From NCBI GenBank assembly GCA_022768245.1, contig JALEMR010000036.1:1-48639 (forward strand): a stretch of DNA of 48,639 bases. The letters run 5' to 3'. This DNA is from Oscillospiraceae bacterium. Its GTDB lineage: Bacteria > Bacillota > Clostridia > Oscillospirales > Ruminococcaceae. Below are positions 14,008 to 22,616 of this stretch, piece after piece. The translations under genes and the position numbers were made by a program. How positions within the stretch are numbered: the stretch's first letter is position 1; every line of letters starts with the position of its first letter. The notes below the pieces were generated by a model, which made no database searches, was not told where the DNA came from, and saw only the letters and a program-made list of their open reading frames with translations.

Positions 14008-15387
14008 ATGGGTATTATCAGTTCAAACAAGGAGCTTTCCGATGACGTTATCGAATGCGGCGGCTCCTTTAAGATAAAGCTTTCTATCACGGCAGAGCCC
14101 GATATCTCGGCTGATCCCGCGGATATCGTGCTTATCCTCGACCGCTCGGGCAGCATGGCGGGCAGTCCTCTTGCAAACCTGAAAAGCGGAGCAAGGAAAT
14201 TCATCGACATCATCGACGAGTCCACCGACGGCGCAAAGGACGGTCATATCGGCGGCGGCAGCCGTATCGGCATTGTCAGCTTCTCGGATACGGCTGTGCA
14301 GAATACGGAGCTCATCACCTCCGTGAATGACCTTAAGGACGCTGTTGATTCTCTGAGGGCGGGCGGACGCACCAATCACCGTGACGCCTTTGAAAAGGCT
14401 CTGGCGCTCTTCGAACCCGCTTCGACCAATGAAAAGATAATGATAATGTTCACTGACGGCATGACTACCGTGGGCGGCAGCGCAGTTCCCGTCACCGATG
14501 CCGCAAAGGCGCAGGGCGTTGTCATCTACTGCATAGGTCTTTCGGGCAGCGGCGGAATCGACGTGCAGGCGCTGAACGACTGGGCTTCCGACCCTGATTC
14601 TGCCTATGTGACCATCACTCCCGACGATGAGGAGCTTGAAAAGATCTTCGAGGATCTGGCGAAGAACATCTCCAAGCCCGGGGCTACGGATATAGTCATC
14701 ACCGATACGGTGGACCCCTGCTTCAGGATAACCTCGGTGTTTGCTCCCACGAAGGGCAAGGCTATGATAACGAGCGATACTTCGGTGAAATGGGAGATCG
14801 ACGAGCTAGGCGTTCATTCAAGTGAGGGAGCTTTTCTGGAATTTGAGGTCCGCCATGTGGGCAGCTGTTCGGGGCTTGCAGAGGTCAACGAGTCCACCGA
14901 GTACAGCGACAAGGAGGGCAACGAGGTGGATTTCCCGTCGCCCGAGATAGAGGTGGACTGCGGCGGAGATGTTACTCCGAGAAGTTGCTCCGACCCTGTC
15001 ACTATTGAGGTCGGCGGCTGCGAGGATACGGTGGAGATCGACGCAGGCGACCTTGACATGAGCTCTCTGGGACGGATAATCAAGGTCAATGTTACGCTGG
15101 GAAACGTATGTCCTCACAGACGGGTTGCACTGGCGGCTATCCTGACCGAGACGGATATCCGCGGCATGGACCATAAGCGGGGCATCAGGATACTGACCGT
15201 TCCCGCTCACAGCATGTCCTCCTGCCGCGACATCACGGTGCGCTGCATCAGCTTTGTGGTTCCCGAGGACCTTGACGCTTCGGGCTTAGATGAGGGCATC
15301 TGCAATACCCGCCGCTTCAAGGTGAGATTTATCGCCCACTATATCGACAACGACTTTGACTGCTGCCCCGACATCACCCGCAGCTGA
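14008..15387 (+). CDS. Cytoplasmic von Willebrand factor A protein with Cys-rich C-terminal half
   Basis: The start at 14008 (MGIISSNKEL) is chosen for AAAGGAAC upstream; the open frame begins at 13960. 459 residues with no signal peptide or membrane segment. A vWA domain covers about residues 38-240 with an intact metal site: D45-R-S47-G-S49, T122 in AGGRTN and D150 in MFTDGMT. From about 245 there is a beta-rich DUF11-like region (ATDIVITDTVDPC), then a C-terminal part with about a dozen cysteines (GSCSG, VDCGG, RSCSD, GGCED, NVCPH, DCCPD). Metal- or protein-binding by the vWA part is likely; the process is not known. It is monocistronic, before a terminator. Confidence 0.7.
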   Translation: MGIISSNKELSDDVIECGGSFKIKLSITAEPDISADPADIVLILDRSGSMAGSPLANLKSGARKFIDIIDESTDGAKDGHIGGGSRIGIVSFSDTAVQNTELITSVNDLKDAVDSLRAGGRTNHRDAFEKALALFEPASTNEKIMIMFTDGMTTVGGSAVPVTDAAKAQGVVIYCIGLSGSGGIDVQALNDWASDPDSAYVTITPDDEELEKIFEDLAKNISKPGATDIVITDTVDPCFRITSVFAPTKGKAMITSDTSVKWEIDELGVHSSEGAFLEFEVRHVGSCSGLAEVNESTEYSDKEGNEVDFPSPEIEVDCGGDVTPRSCSDPVTIEVGGCEDTVEIDAGDLDMSSLGRIIKVNVTLGNVCPHRRVALAAILTETDIRGMDHKRGIRILTVPAHSMSSCRDITVRCISFVVPEDLDASGLDEGICNTRRFKVRFIAHYIDNDFDCCPDITRS

Positions 15388-15406
15388 CGGTCTGATATGA
15401 ACTGAT

Positions 15407-15446
15407 ATCATGGCTTTGCGGATTTTTCCGCGGAGGCATGATTTTT
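15407..15446 (+). terminator. Terminator of the vWA gene
   Basis: Stem ATCATGGCTTTGCGG (15407-15421) pairs, with G-T pairs and one mismatch, with CCGCGGAGGCATGAT (15428-15442), followed by TTTTT. Confidence 0.75.
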
Positions 15447-15448
15447 GG

Positions 15449-15477
15449 TTGATTTTTTCTTCGGAATGTGATATAAT
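15449..15477 (+). promoter_or_regulatory. Promoter of the AraC-family gene
   Basis: TTGATT (15449-15454), 17 bases, TATAAT (15472-15477), starting directly after the vWA terminator and 44 bases before the start codon. Confidence 0.78.
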
Positions 15478-15520
15478 GGCATAAACGATGGGATCACGGA
15501 AAACAAGAGAGGTGAAAATC

Positions 15521-16336
15521 ATGCAGAAGCAGGTGTTTCCGATAATCGGCGATGAAAAGGAGCTGCCGTTCTATATAGTGGGTATCGGCATAGAGTGCTG
15601 GCAGTTTCCGATAAATCGTCCCTGCGGCTATGAGTTCCCTCAGCTTTTCGTCACAAGAGAGGGCGAGGGGGAAATAACGGTGAACGGCGAAACGGTCAGA
15701 CTTCTGCCCGATACGGTGTTTTTTCTTCCGAGGAATTGTCCTCATGAGTATCACTCTCTGTCGGAATCCTGGATAATGAACTGGGTCTGCTTTTCGGGCT
15801 CGGAAGCGGAGCCTCTCTTTGAAAAATGGGGGCTGAACAAATTCGGCATATACCCTTCCGCCGATACCGAGCGGATGCATAAGATAATGAGCAGCGCTTA
15901 CTATACCATCAACAGCGACAGGATATACGGCAATCACTACGCCTCCGCAAAGCTGTACGACCTGCTGATAGAGTACCGCAAGATCGCCGATAACAGACAG
16001 TCGGAGCTGAGCTCCACAAATACAGCCGCTCTTGCAAGCGTCCTTGAATATATCGAGAACAACTACGCTCAGCCCATAAAGCTGGGTGAGCTGGCTGAAA
16101 TAGCCGATATCACCGAGCAGCATCTCTGCCGCCTGTTCAAGCGGAATTTTCATCTGCGTCCCATGGAGTACCTCGCCAAGGTCAGGATACAGCATGCCAA
16201 GGAAATGCTTGTGTACTCGGAAAAGACCATCGCCGAGATAGCCGAAGCATCGGGTTTCCCCGACAGCTCATACTTTTCGGCTATCTTCAAGCGTTATGAA
16301 AACGTCACTCCCGGAGAGTATCGGGTCAGGATATGA
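15521..16336 (+). CDS. AraC-family transcriptional regulator
   Basis: The start at 15521 (MQKQVFPIIG) has GAGAGGTGA upstream. 271 residues. The N-terminal cupin (about 30-110) includes TREGEGEITVNGETVRLLP and FFLPRNCPHEYH, typical of sugar-sensing AraC/XylS proteins. The C-terminal double helix-turn-helix (about 170-270) has IKLGELAEIADITEQHLCRL and IAEIAEASGFPDSSYFSAIF, ending VTPGEYRVR. It is convergent with a GH13 glucosidase gene and shares a terminator with it, so it may control sugar-use genes; the effector is unknown. Confidence 0.88.
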   Translation: MQKQVFPIIGDEKELPFYIVGIGIECWQFPINRPCGYEFPQLFVTREGEGEITVNGETVRLLPDTVFFLPRNCPHEYHSLSESWIMNWVCFSGSEAEPLFEKWGLNKFGIYPSADTERMHKIMSSAYYTINSDRIYGNHYASAKLYDLLIEYRKIADNRQSELSSTNTAALASVLEYIENNYAQPIKLGELAEIADITEQHLCRLFKRNFHLRPMEYLAKVRIQHAKEMLVYSEKTIAEIAEASGFPDSSYFSAIFKRYENVTPGEYRVRI

Positions 16337-16346
16337 ATACAAACGC

Positions 16347-16381
16347 AAAACGCCCTGCGGACAGTATCCGCGGGGCGTTTT
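16347..16381. terminator. Bidirectional terminator between the AraC and GH13 genes
   Basis: AAAACGCCCTGCGGA (16347-16361) pairs with TCCGCGGGGCGTTTT (16367-16381) around a 5-base loop. A runs on one side and T runs on the other make it work for both convergent genes. Confidence 0.85.
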
Positions 16382-16389
16382 CGGTTATG

Positions 16390-17940
16390 TTACTTTACCT
16401 TATAGAATGCGGCGGTGCAGGGAGGAACGGTGATCCTGCCGTTTTCGGAGGTGAGCTCTCCGCCGAAGGAATACAGCTTTTCGGTGAGAGTATATCCGCA
16501 GTCAAATGAGGTTTCCCTGTCTGCGGGGTTGAGGACAACGAGTATCTTTTCATCGTCGGCGCTCCTTAAATATGCAAAGGGATATGCGTTCTTCTCCGCA
16601 TAGACAAACTTTATCTCGCCCTTGCTCTGCAGAGCCTTGTGGGACTGACGTATCTTTATAAGGCGGTTTATCTCATGCCAGAGGGAGCTTTCATCATTCA
16701 TCTGAGCCTTTACCGTGGGACGGTCGGGGGTATCGTCCTGCCTGATGTAGAGCTTTTCGCGGGGAGCGGCGCTGAAGCCCGCATTTGTGGTATCGTCCCA
16801 CTGCATGGGCGTGCGGGAGCCGGTTCTGCCGTAGCCGCCCTCCACCGAAGCGAGACCCTCAACGTACCGCATTCCGATCTCATCGCCGTAGTAGATGAAC
16901 GGCGCGCCCGGCATGGACAGCAGGAATGCAAAGGCTATTTTGAGCGTGTCGCCGTGGACGGTCTGGGAGAGTCTGCCCATATCGTGGTTTCCCGAGGGAA
17001 TGCAGATAAGTCCCTTGCGCTCGGATTTTTCGTAGTTTTCAAGATATTTTGTCACAAATTCCGAAACGTCGCCCTTTCCTCTTTCGCAGAAGAATGGTTC
17101 CTCACAGCGGAAGAGGTCGTTATAGTGAGAGGGTCCGAAGTGGAGCAGGAAATCCATGTGGAAGCCGCCCTGCAGGGACTTGTCGGGCTCGCCCCACTCG
17201 GAGACCATTGCCGCTTCGGGGAATTCTCTGTCCAGGAACTCGCGGACGTTCTGCCAGAGCATAATAGTACCCTTGCCGTCCTCGTCGTGCTTTACGAGAG
17301 AGCCTGCCATATCCACGCGGAACCCGTCGCAGCCCATGTTCAGCCAGAACCGCATGATGTCCTTGAGGGCTTCGAGAGTAGCGCGGGGACCCTCGGCGTC
17401 CATAGGCTGCTGCCAGGGGCGGTCGCACTTGTAGAAGCCGTAATTCAGCGCGGGCTGGTGGGAGAAAAAATTCACCGCGCAGGAGCCGTCCCGCTCGGAA
17501 ATGCCCCTGATACAGCCCATGCCCTGCGGCTCCTCCCAGATGCTGTCTGTCCAGACGTAGCGGTCGGTGAACTCATTCCTTTCGGCTTTCATGGACTCCT
17601 TGAACCATTTGTGCTCCACGGAGGTGTGACCGGGCACAAGGTCAAGCAGGATATGCATATCCCGCTTGTGGCACTCGGCGAAGAGACGTTTCAGGTCCTC
17701 ATTGGTGCCGTAGCGGGGCGCTGCGGAGTAATAGTCGGAAACGTCGTAGCCTGCGTCGCCGAAGGGGGACTCAAAGCAGGGATTTATCCAGAGGGCATTG
17801 CAGCCAAGCTCCTTAATGTAGTCCAGCTTTTCGATTATACCGTTAAAATCGCCTATTCCGTCGCCGTTTGAATCGTTGAAGGACTGGGGGTATATCTCAT
17901 AGAACACCGCATTGTCCAGCCATGCCGCATTATTTTTCAT
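16390..17940 (-). CDS. GH13 alpha-glucosidase / oligo-1,6-glucosidase-like enzyme
   Basis: 516 residues without a signal peptide, so cytoplasmic. The N-terminal VFYEIYPQSFNDSNGDGIGD (including a DxNxDGxGD calcium-type loop at 23-31) and GCNALWINPC are typical of GH13. Catalytic residues are intact: nucleophile D210 in GFRVDMAG, acid/base E248 in MVSEWGEP, and H319-D320 in PSGNHD. Conserved region I reads DLVPGHTS, where Asn is usual in place of Gly. A C-terminal beta domain begins after about 430. It likely hydrolyses short alpha-glucosides such as isomaltose, maltose or sucrose-type substrates; specificity is not determinable. It is transcribed alone, convergent with an AraC regulator. Confidence 0.87.
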   Translation of the reverse strand: MKNNAAWLDNAVFYEIYPQSFNDSNGDGIGDFNGIIEKLDYIKELGCNALWINPCFESPFGDAGYDVSDYYSAAPRYGTNEDLKRLFAECHKRDMHILLDLVPGHTSVEHKWFKESMKAERNEFTDRYVWTDSIWEEPQGMGCIRGISERDGSCAVNFFSHQPALNYGFYKCDRPWQQPMDAEGPRATLEALKDIMRFWLNMGCDGFRVDMAGSLVKHDEDGKGTIMLWQNVREFLDREFPEAAMVSEWGEPDKSLQGGFHMDFLLHFGPSHYNDLFRCEEPFFCERGKGDVSEFVTKYLENYEKSERKGLICIPSGNHDMGRLSQTVHGDTLKIAFAFLLSMPGAPFIYYGDEIGMRYVEGLASVEGGYGRTGSRTPMQWDDTTNAGFSAAPREKLYIRQDDTPDRPTVKAQMNDESSLWHEINRLIKIRQSHKALQSKGEIKFVYAEKNAYPFAYLRSADDEKILVVLNPADRETSFDCGYTLTEKLYSFGGELTSENGRITVPPCTAAFYKVK

Positions 17941-18206
17941 ATGAATACTTCCTTTCGTATTTATGCTTTCAGAACGTTATCTATATGAAATAATACTACA
18001 GATCAACGTAAAAATCCACCGGGATAATATGAAATTATATTAAACGACATTAGAATTTGAAGTCAGACAAGATCCTGCATATATGGAGCTTGCGCAGATT
18101 TTTTGTCTGCACTGTTATCGGGGAACGGTATAAGTCATAATCGGGTATGCTGATACATATGATGTAATATTGAATTTTTCGTATCACGGGAAAGGAAATA
18201 TACAGC
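17941..18206. other. Divergent intergenic region of the GH13 and SOD genes
   Basis: This 266-base region holds the AAAGGAAG ribosome binding site of the GH13 gene, a degenerate member of the palindromic repeat family (18073-18132) and the GGAAAGG site of the SOD gene. I do not see a clear consensus promoter for either gene, and no open frame of note. Confidence 0.6.
18073..18132 (-). repeat. Degenerate half copy of the palindromic repeat
   Basis: Compared with the reverse complement of 9658-9715, the shared pieces are ATATATGG, TTGCGCAGATTTTTT, TCT-CACT, TTATCGGGGA and GTATA in the same order and spacing. Only one half of the palindrome is recognisable. It lies 75 bases before the superoxide dismutase start. 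Confidence 0.65.
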
Positions 18207-18797
18207 ATGAATACCTATCCGTTTTCAAGAGTTGTCCTGGACTATTCCGACCTGAGCCCCGAGCTTTCCACCTTTACTCTGTCATTTCACTATGAGGGGC
18301 ATTACAAGAAATACACCGACGAGCTCAATGCGCTTATCGAGAAAAATCCCCAGCTGAAATGCGTGCCGTTGGAAAAGCTCATATTCAGCCGAAACGATGA
18401 TATCCGCTTCAATGCGGGGGGATTTTACAATCACGGCATATATTTCTCCCGCATGGCAAAGGGCGGAAAAAAGCCGTCGGAGCATATGGAGAAACGTATC
18501 TCCAAAGCCTTCGGCGGCATGGACGGTTTTTATAAGCAGTTCAAAAAGGCAGCCATGAGCATAAAGGGCTCGGGCTATGCGTGGCTGTGCTGTGAGAACG
18601 GCACGCTGAAAATAGGCACTACCGTCAATCAGAACACGCCCTCGGTGGATAGGCTCATTCCGCTTATCTGCTGCGATATGTGGGAGCACGCCTACTACCT
18701 GGATTACCAGAACCGCAAGTCGGAGTACATAGACGCTTGGTTTAAGCTTATCGACTGGGAAAAGGCAGAGGACGCTCTGTTAAAAATTGTCCGATAA
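18207..18797 (+). CDS. sod: Superoxide dismutase, Fe/Mn family
   Basis: 196 residues. All four metal ligands of the family can be placed: H28 (in SFHYEGHYKKY), H76 (in GGFYNHGIYF), D157 and H161 (in CCDMWEHAYYLDYQN). Y36 corresponds to the active-site tyrosine. Q142 in VNQNTP is at the place of the outer-sphere glutamine of Mn enzymes, whereas the Fe-type AAQVWNH block is absent, so Mn or cambialistic use is favoured. It dismutates superoxide in the cytoplasm. Its last 18 bases overlap the 3' end of the convergent rsmE gene. An SOD in a strict-anaerobe background complements the reverse rubrerythrin at 27158-27706. Confidence 0.88.
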   Translation: MNTYPFSRVVLDYSDLSPELSTFTLSFHYEGHYKKYTDELNALIEKNPQLKCVPLEKLIFSRNDDIRFNAGGFYNHGIYFSRMAKGGKKPSEHMEKRISKAFGGMDGFYKQFKKAAMSIKGSGYAWLCCENGTLKIGTTVNQNTPSVDRLIPLICCDMWEHAYYLDYQNRKSEYIDAWFKLIDWEKAEDALLKIVR

Positions 18798-19505
18798 GCT
18801 CATTATCACGGAGGTGACGGCGATAGGGCAGGTCTCGCAGCGGAGTATCCGCTTTCCCAGCCATATGGGAACAGCGCCCGCAGCCGCAGCCATGTCCACC
18901 TCCGTTCGTTCGAAGCCGCCCTCGGAGCCTATCATGACGGCAACGCTTTTCTCGCTGTCGATACCCGCTTCGGAAAGAGCACTTCCGCCGTTTTCATAGC
19001 ATATCAGCTTTATCTCCGAGGACTCCATATCCCGCAGCGCTTCCTCAAAGGACAGCAGGGGAGATATCTCGGGGATAATACCCCTTCCTGCCTGCTTAGC
19101 GGCTCCCTCGGAAATTTTCCGCCAGCGGGCAAGCTTTTTCTCCGCGGACTTTTCGTCGGGACGGGAGACGCACCGCTTCGAGATGAAGGGCACTATCCGA
19201 TAAGCACCCAGCTCGGCGGTTTTTTGTATTATCAGCTCCATTTTGTCCGACTTGGGCAGCGCCTGATATAGGGTGAGCTTTATTGTAGGCTCGCAGTCGG
19301 AGGGGGATATGCTGTCAATATGACAGGTCACGTCCGTTTCGGTCATGGCGGATATGGTGCAGCTGTACTCCATGCCCTCGCGGACGAAGGTAATGCTGTC
19401 GCCGAGCTTCATCCGAAGAGAATATCCGATATGACGGGCGTCGCCGCCTGTTATGACGATATCATCGCCGCGGACAGCGTTTTCGTCGGCAAAAAATCTG
19501 GGCAT
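18780..19505 (-). CDS. rsmE: 16S rRNA (uracil-1498-N3)-methyltransferase
   Basis: 241 residues of the SPOUT superfamily. The N-terminal PUA-like part starts MPRFFADENA and includes GGDARHIGYSLRMKLGD; the C-terminal knot has QKTAELGAYRIVPF, then VAVMIGSEGGFERTEV and a final LGKRILRCETCPIAV, all RsmE signatures. It methylates U1498 of 16S rRNA with S-adenosylmethionine. It lies 9 bases downstream of trpS on the same strand, and its 3' end overlaps the SOD gene by 18 bases on the opposite strand, so no terminator separates the two. Confidence 0.93.
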   Translation of the reverse strand: MPRFFADENAVRGDDIVITGGDARHIGYSLRMKLGDSITFVREGMEYSCTISAMTETDVTCHIDSISPSDCEPTIKLTLYQALPKSDKMELIIQKTAELGAYRIVPFISKRCVSRPDEKSAEKKLARWRKISEGAAKQAGRGIIPEISPLLSFEEALRDMESSEIKLICYENGGSALSEAGIDSEKSVAVMIGSEGGFERTEVDMAAAAGAVPIWLGKRILRCETCPIAVTSVIMSLSDNF

Positions 19506-19514
19506 ATATCCACC

Positions 19515-20519
19515 TTATCTGTCCACAAAGCCTGCTTTGTGATATGCCTTGGAAACGATGCGGGAGGATATTTTGAATGCGGTCTCGTCGCCCCGCTTGT
19601 AGCAGCTTACGAGATAGTCCTTGTTCTTCATAAGATCGTTGAACTTTTCTCTCACGGGAGCGAGATGATCAGCCACAGCCTCGCCCACGGCAAGCTTGAA
19701 ATCACCGTAGCCCTTTCCGTCGAATTCGCGCTCCACGTCCTCAACGGACTTGCCCGTAACAACGGAGTAAATGGTGATAAGATTATTGATACCGTCCTTG
19801 CCCTCGGCGTACTTCACGCAGGAATCGCTGTCGGTAACGGCTCTCTTGAATTTTCTGATAATGGTGTCCTTATCGTCGAGAATGTAAACGCAGCTGTTCT
19901 GATTCTCGTCGGATTTGGACATTTTCTTTGTGGGGTCGGAAAGGGACATTATCTTCGCGCCCTGCGGGGGGATATATCCGTCGGGAAGGGTGAAAAGCTC
20001 GCCGTAGCGCTGATTGAACCGCTGTGCGATATCACGGGTCAGCTCTAAGTGCTGCTTCTGGTCCACGCCCACGGGAACGAGGTCCGCATTATAAGCGAGG
20101 ATATCCGCCGCCATAAGCACGGGATATGTAAACAGACCTGCATTCACATCGTCTGCGTGCTTTGCGGACTTGTCCTTGAACTGAGTCATTCTGGAAAGCT
20201 CGCCGAACTGGGTATTGCAGGCAAGGAGCCAGTTGAGCATGCCGTGAGTGGGGACATGGCTCTGGATAAAAGCCACGGAATTCTCGGGGTCAACGCCGCA
20301 GGCAACTATTGCCGCATACGCTTCGAGAGTATTTCTGCGGAGCTTTGCAGGGTCCTGTCTCACGGTGATCGCGTGCATATCGGCGATCATGTACAGGCAG
20401 CTGTAATCGTCCTGAAGCTTAGCCCAATTCTTGATAGCTCCCACGTAATTTCCGAGGGTAAACGCGCCCGAAGGCTGGATACCGCTCAGAATGACCTTTT
20501 TCTTTTCTGTGTTTTCCAT
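19515..20519 (-). CDS. trpS: Tryptophanyl-tRNA synthetase
   Basis: 334 residues, normal for class Ic TrpRS. The HIGH-equivalent TLGN is at 21-24 (within IQPSGAFTLGNYVGA), the tryptophan-pocket region includes MIADMHAIT and PVLMAADILAY followed by VPVGVDQKQH, and KMSKS is at 199-203. AAAGGAT precedes the ATG. It is followed closely by rsmE, suggesting a two-gene unit. The upstream space to the lipoprotein gene is 88 bases and contains no T-box leader. Confidence 0.95.
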   Translation of the reverse strand: MENTEKKKVILSGIQPSGAFTLGNYVGAIKNWAKLQDDYSCLYMIADMHAITVRQDPAKLRRNTLEAYAAIVACGVDPENSVAFIQSHVPTHGMLNWLLACNTQFGELSRMTQFKDKSAKHADDVNAGLFTYPVLMAADILAYNADLVPVGVDQKQHLELTRDIAQRFNQRYGELFTLPDGYIPPQGAKIMSLSDPTKKMSKSDENQNSCVYILDDKDTIIRKFKRAVTDSDSCVKYAEGKDGINNLITIYSVVTGKSVEDVEREFDGKGYGDFKLAVGEAVADHLAPVREKFNDLMKNKDYLVSCYKRGDETAFKISSRIVSKAYHKAGFVDR

Positions 20520-20556
20520 ATTATTTAGATCCTTTCACTATATCATCTATAGAACA

Positions 20557-20602
20557 ACGGTTCGCAGCCGACAGCCGCTGTACGCAGGCCGTCGGCCGCA
20601 GA
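20557..20602 (-). terminator. Possible terminator after the lipoprotein gene
   Basis: On the minus strand GGTCTGCGGCCGACGGCC can pair, with a few G-U and one unpaired position, with GGCTGTCGGCTGCGAACC, then GTTGTTC. The stem is strong but the T tract is poor. Confidence 0.45.
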
Positions 20603-20607
20603 CCGCA

Positions 20608-21480
20608 TTATTCGTCCGTATCGCTCTCGACCTCGGGCAAGTCCTCGGCTGTTGCGGCGTCTGCCTCGATGCTGGCGATTATCGACGACATCGAATAGCT
20701 TTCGAATTCCGACATATAGATCGACGCTTCTTCGTAGCCTTCCGTTCCGTCCTCCGCAACGGTGAAGCTTTCGATTATCTCGTCAAATTCGCCGGAGACC
20801 AGATCGTAGCTGTCCTTTGCGGTCTCGAAGCGCAGGCAGTATGCGTCGGTGCCGTAATAGAGGACGTAGAGACGGTCAATATATTCGGCGAAAACGCTTC
20901 TTTCGCCTGTTTTGTTGCCCTCGTCGTCCACGTCGAAGATATACGCCGTCACGGTGTAATCGTATCTGATGGCAGGCTGTCCCGCAACGGTAGTCTCCTG
21001 AGGTTCGCCGAAGTCGGTGTCCGCCTGATAGTACATATTCTGCATAACGATGCTTGCGGCAGCGCTGTCTGCGAGAGTCTCAAGGGGAGATAGCTCTGCG
21101 TCGGCGCCGTAATTCTGCGCCTGAATGGAGAGGTTCGCGAGATTGCTGGCATAGAACTTGCCGTCCTTGGAGTTCTCCACTATTGCCCAGCCCTCGGGAA
21201 GGGTGACCTGAGCCTTGTAGATAGCGCGGTCCACCTCGTTTTCAACGTCGGTGACTGTGGAGAAGGTGACCTCCTCGGTCTCCTCGGGAGCCGTGGTGGT
21301 ATCGGAAACGCTGTCCAGCAGACCCTGAACATCGGCTGTGGTATAGGAGCCCGTTTCCTGTGAGCTTTCGGTCACGGTATCGGTATCGCCGCCGTTTGAG
21401 CCGCCGCAGCCCGTAAGAGCCGCCGATACGGTCATAAGAGCGATAATTTCGGCAGTGAGTTTTTTCTTGTTGAGTTTCAT
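20608..21480 (-). CDS. Lipoprotein of unknown function
   Basis: 290 residues. The N-terminus is a lipoprotein signal with lipobox ALTG-C (MTVSAALTGCGG), followed by an acidic, Ser/Thr-rich spacer to about residue 75. The folded part (about 80-250) contains VTLPEGWAIVENSKDGKFYA, LSIQAQNYG and TVAGQPAIRYDYTV, then LYVLYYGTDAYCLRFETAKD, the pattern of PsbP/DUF1795-like domains of small surface lipoproteins. It is attached to the outer face of the cytoplasmic membrane. A G-C rich imperfect hairpin follows at about 20557-20602. No function can be given. Confidence 0.7.
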   Translation of the reverse strand: MKLNKKKLTAEIIALMTVSAALTGCGGSNGGDTDTVTESSQETGSYTTADVQGLLDSVSDTTTAPEETEEVTFSTVTDVENEVDRAIYKAQVTLPEGWAIVENSKDGKFYASNLANLSIQAQNYGADAELSPLETLADSAAASIVMQNMYYQADTDFGEPQETTVAGQPAIRYDYTVTAYIFDVDDEGNKTGERSVFAEYIDRLYVLYYGTDAYCLRFETAKDSYDLVSGEFDEIIESFTVAEDGTEGYEEASIYMSEFESYSMSSIIASIEADAATAEDLPEVESDTDE

Positions 21481-21527
21481 TTCGAATTCCTTTCTTTCAC
21501 TTACGATATGTTTTTTTATTGATGGGA

Positions 21528-22583
21528 TCAGCCGTCGTCCTCCGAATACTTTCCGCTTTTCACAGCGTCGGCAAGTATCGACCTTTCATAGGAGAAGGTG
21601 CAGGTCCCCGAATAGATGTTGTTTTTATATTTCACGGCATTTTCCCGTCCCGTCTTCGGAGGCTCCGCGCTTCTCGGGAAGGTCATCCCCATGTGATACA
21701 TGAGATCGTCCCTGACCATGTAATATCTTCCGCCCAGCTTCTCGCAGAAGGAATCGGTGAGCGCGCCGATAAGCTCGCTCTGCGGAATAAGCCCGCTTTT
21801 GCATGAGGCAGGAGACTTTACGGAGGAGCGTTTTCCCTCGAAGGTGCCTCCCGTTACGGTAAAGCCCGTTTCGGTATCGTTGTGGAAAACGTGGACGTCC
21901 ACATATTCGGGCTTATAGTCCATGAGCAGTATTTCCCTGACCGACGCGGCAAACAGGATGCGCAGAGTATCGGGACGTATCACCGCATAGGAATCCTCGT
22001 CTCCGTACAGGGAGAGCCTTATATGATGATCGTTGATTATCTTGCGCATATCCCGTATGCTGTCCCTGAAAAACTTATGCAGGTCGGCGGAAACGGTGTA
22101 TATATTGCTCTCGGTCTCGTACAGCTCCAGATCGTCGTACATCAGTATCTTTCCGTAAAGGGAGGAAAGTACCCTGTTTGCGCTTTCGAAATCCGATATG
22201 ACGGTCGGAGGTATACAGCTGTAAGCCTTGCCCTTGTTGTATATATCGTCTAAAGCGGAGGATAGTGCGGTCACGGAGGACCTTATGGTATGGGAGATAT
22301 CGTGCATGATCTTTGCGGAGTTAAGCGAATCCTCCGCGATGAGCCGCTTTGTGATGACCGCTATAACATAGCCGTCCTTATCGGAAAGGTCCGCATAATA
22401 AACATGCTTTCCGAAAACGGTAGGTCCGCCTGTTTTTATCACTTCGTAAAGCTTGTCTCTGCCGAGCTTTTTTTCTATATCGTCAAATGCCTTGCTGCTG
22501 CAGATAAGCTCGTCCCCGTGCAGAGCCGCTGCGGGAATGCTGCCGAGAAGCTCAACAGCGCTGCGGATATCATCGCCGCTCAT
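21528..22583 (-). CDS. Histidine-kinase-like protein with degenerate ATPase domain
   Basis: The start at 22583 (MSGDDIRSAVEL) has GGGGG upstream. About 351 residues, soluble. Residues about 30-90 resemble a PAS-like sensor (FGKHVYYADLSDKDGYVIAV). An H-box-like IMHDISHTIRSSVTALSSAL follows near 105-125. The C-terminal half is arranged like a HATPase (RPDTLRILFAASVREILL at the N-box place, CEKLGGRYYMVRDDLMYHMG at the end), but the Asn of the N-box and the G1/G2 glycine motifs are absent. It may be a pseudokinase or phosphotransfer partner. No response regulator is adjacent; the nearest genes are a lipoprotein and gap. Confidence 0.6.
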   Translation of the reverse strand: MSGDDIRSAVELLGSIPAAALHGDELICSSKAFDDIEKKLGRDKLYEVIKTGGPTVFGKHVYYADLSDKDGYVIAVITKRLIAEDSLNSAKIMHDISHTIRSSVTALSSALDDIYNKGKAYSCIPPTVISDFESANRVLSSLYGKILMYDDLELYETESNIYTVSADLHKFFRDSIRDMRKIINDHHIRLSLYGDEDSYAVIRPDTLRILFAASVREILLMDYKPEYVDVHVFHNDTETGFTVTGGTFEGKRSSVKSPASCKSGLIPQSELIGALTDSFCEKLGGRYYMVRDDLMYHMGMTFPRSAEPPKTGRENAVKYKNNIYSGTCTFSYERSILADAVKSGKYSEDDG

Positions 22584-22616
22584 TTTTATACCCCCATTCT
22601 CTGCTATAATAAACAT

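Noticed and set aside
16639-17871. 410-codon frame antisense to the GH13 gene
   Set aside because: The GH13 gene has all catalytic motifs; the opposite frame has no initiation site or family resemblance.
20520-20607. T-box leader before trpS
   Set aside because: The 88-base space has no T-box sequence or antiterminator; it holds the hairpin of the lipoprotein gene.
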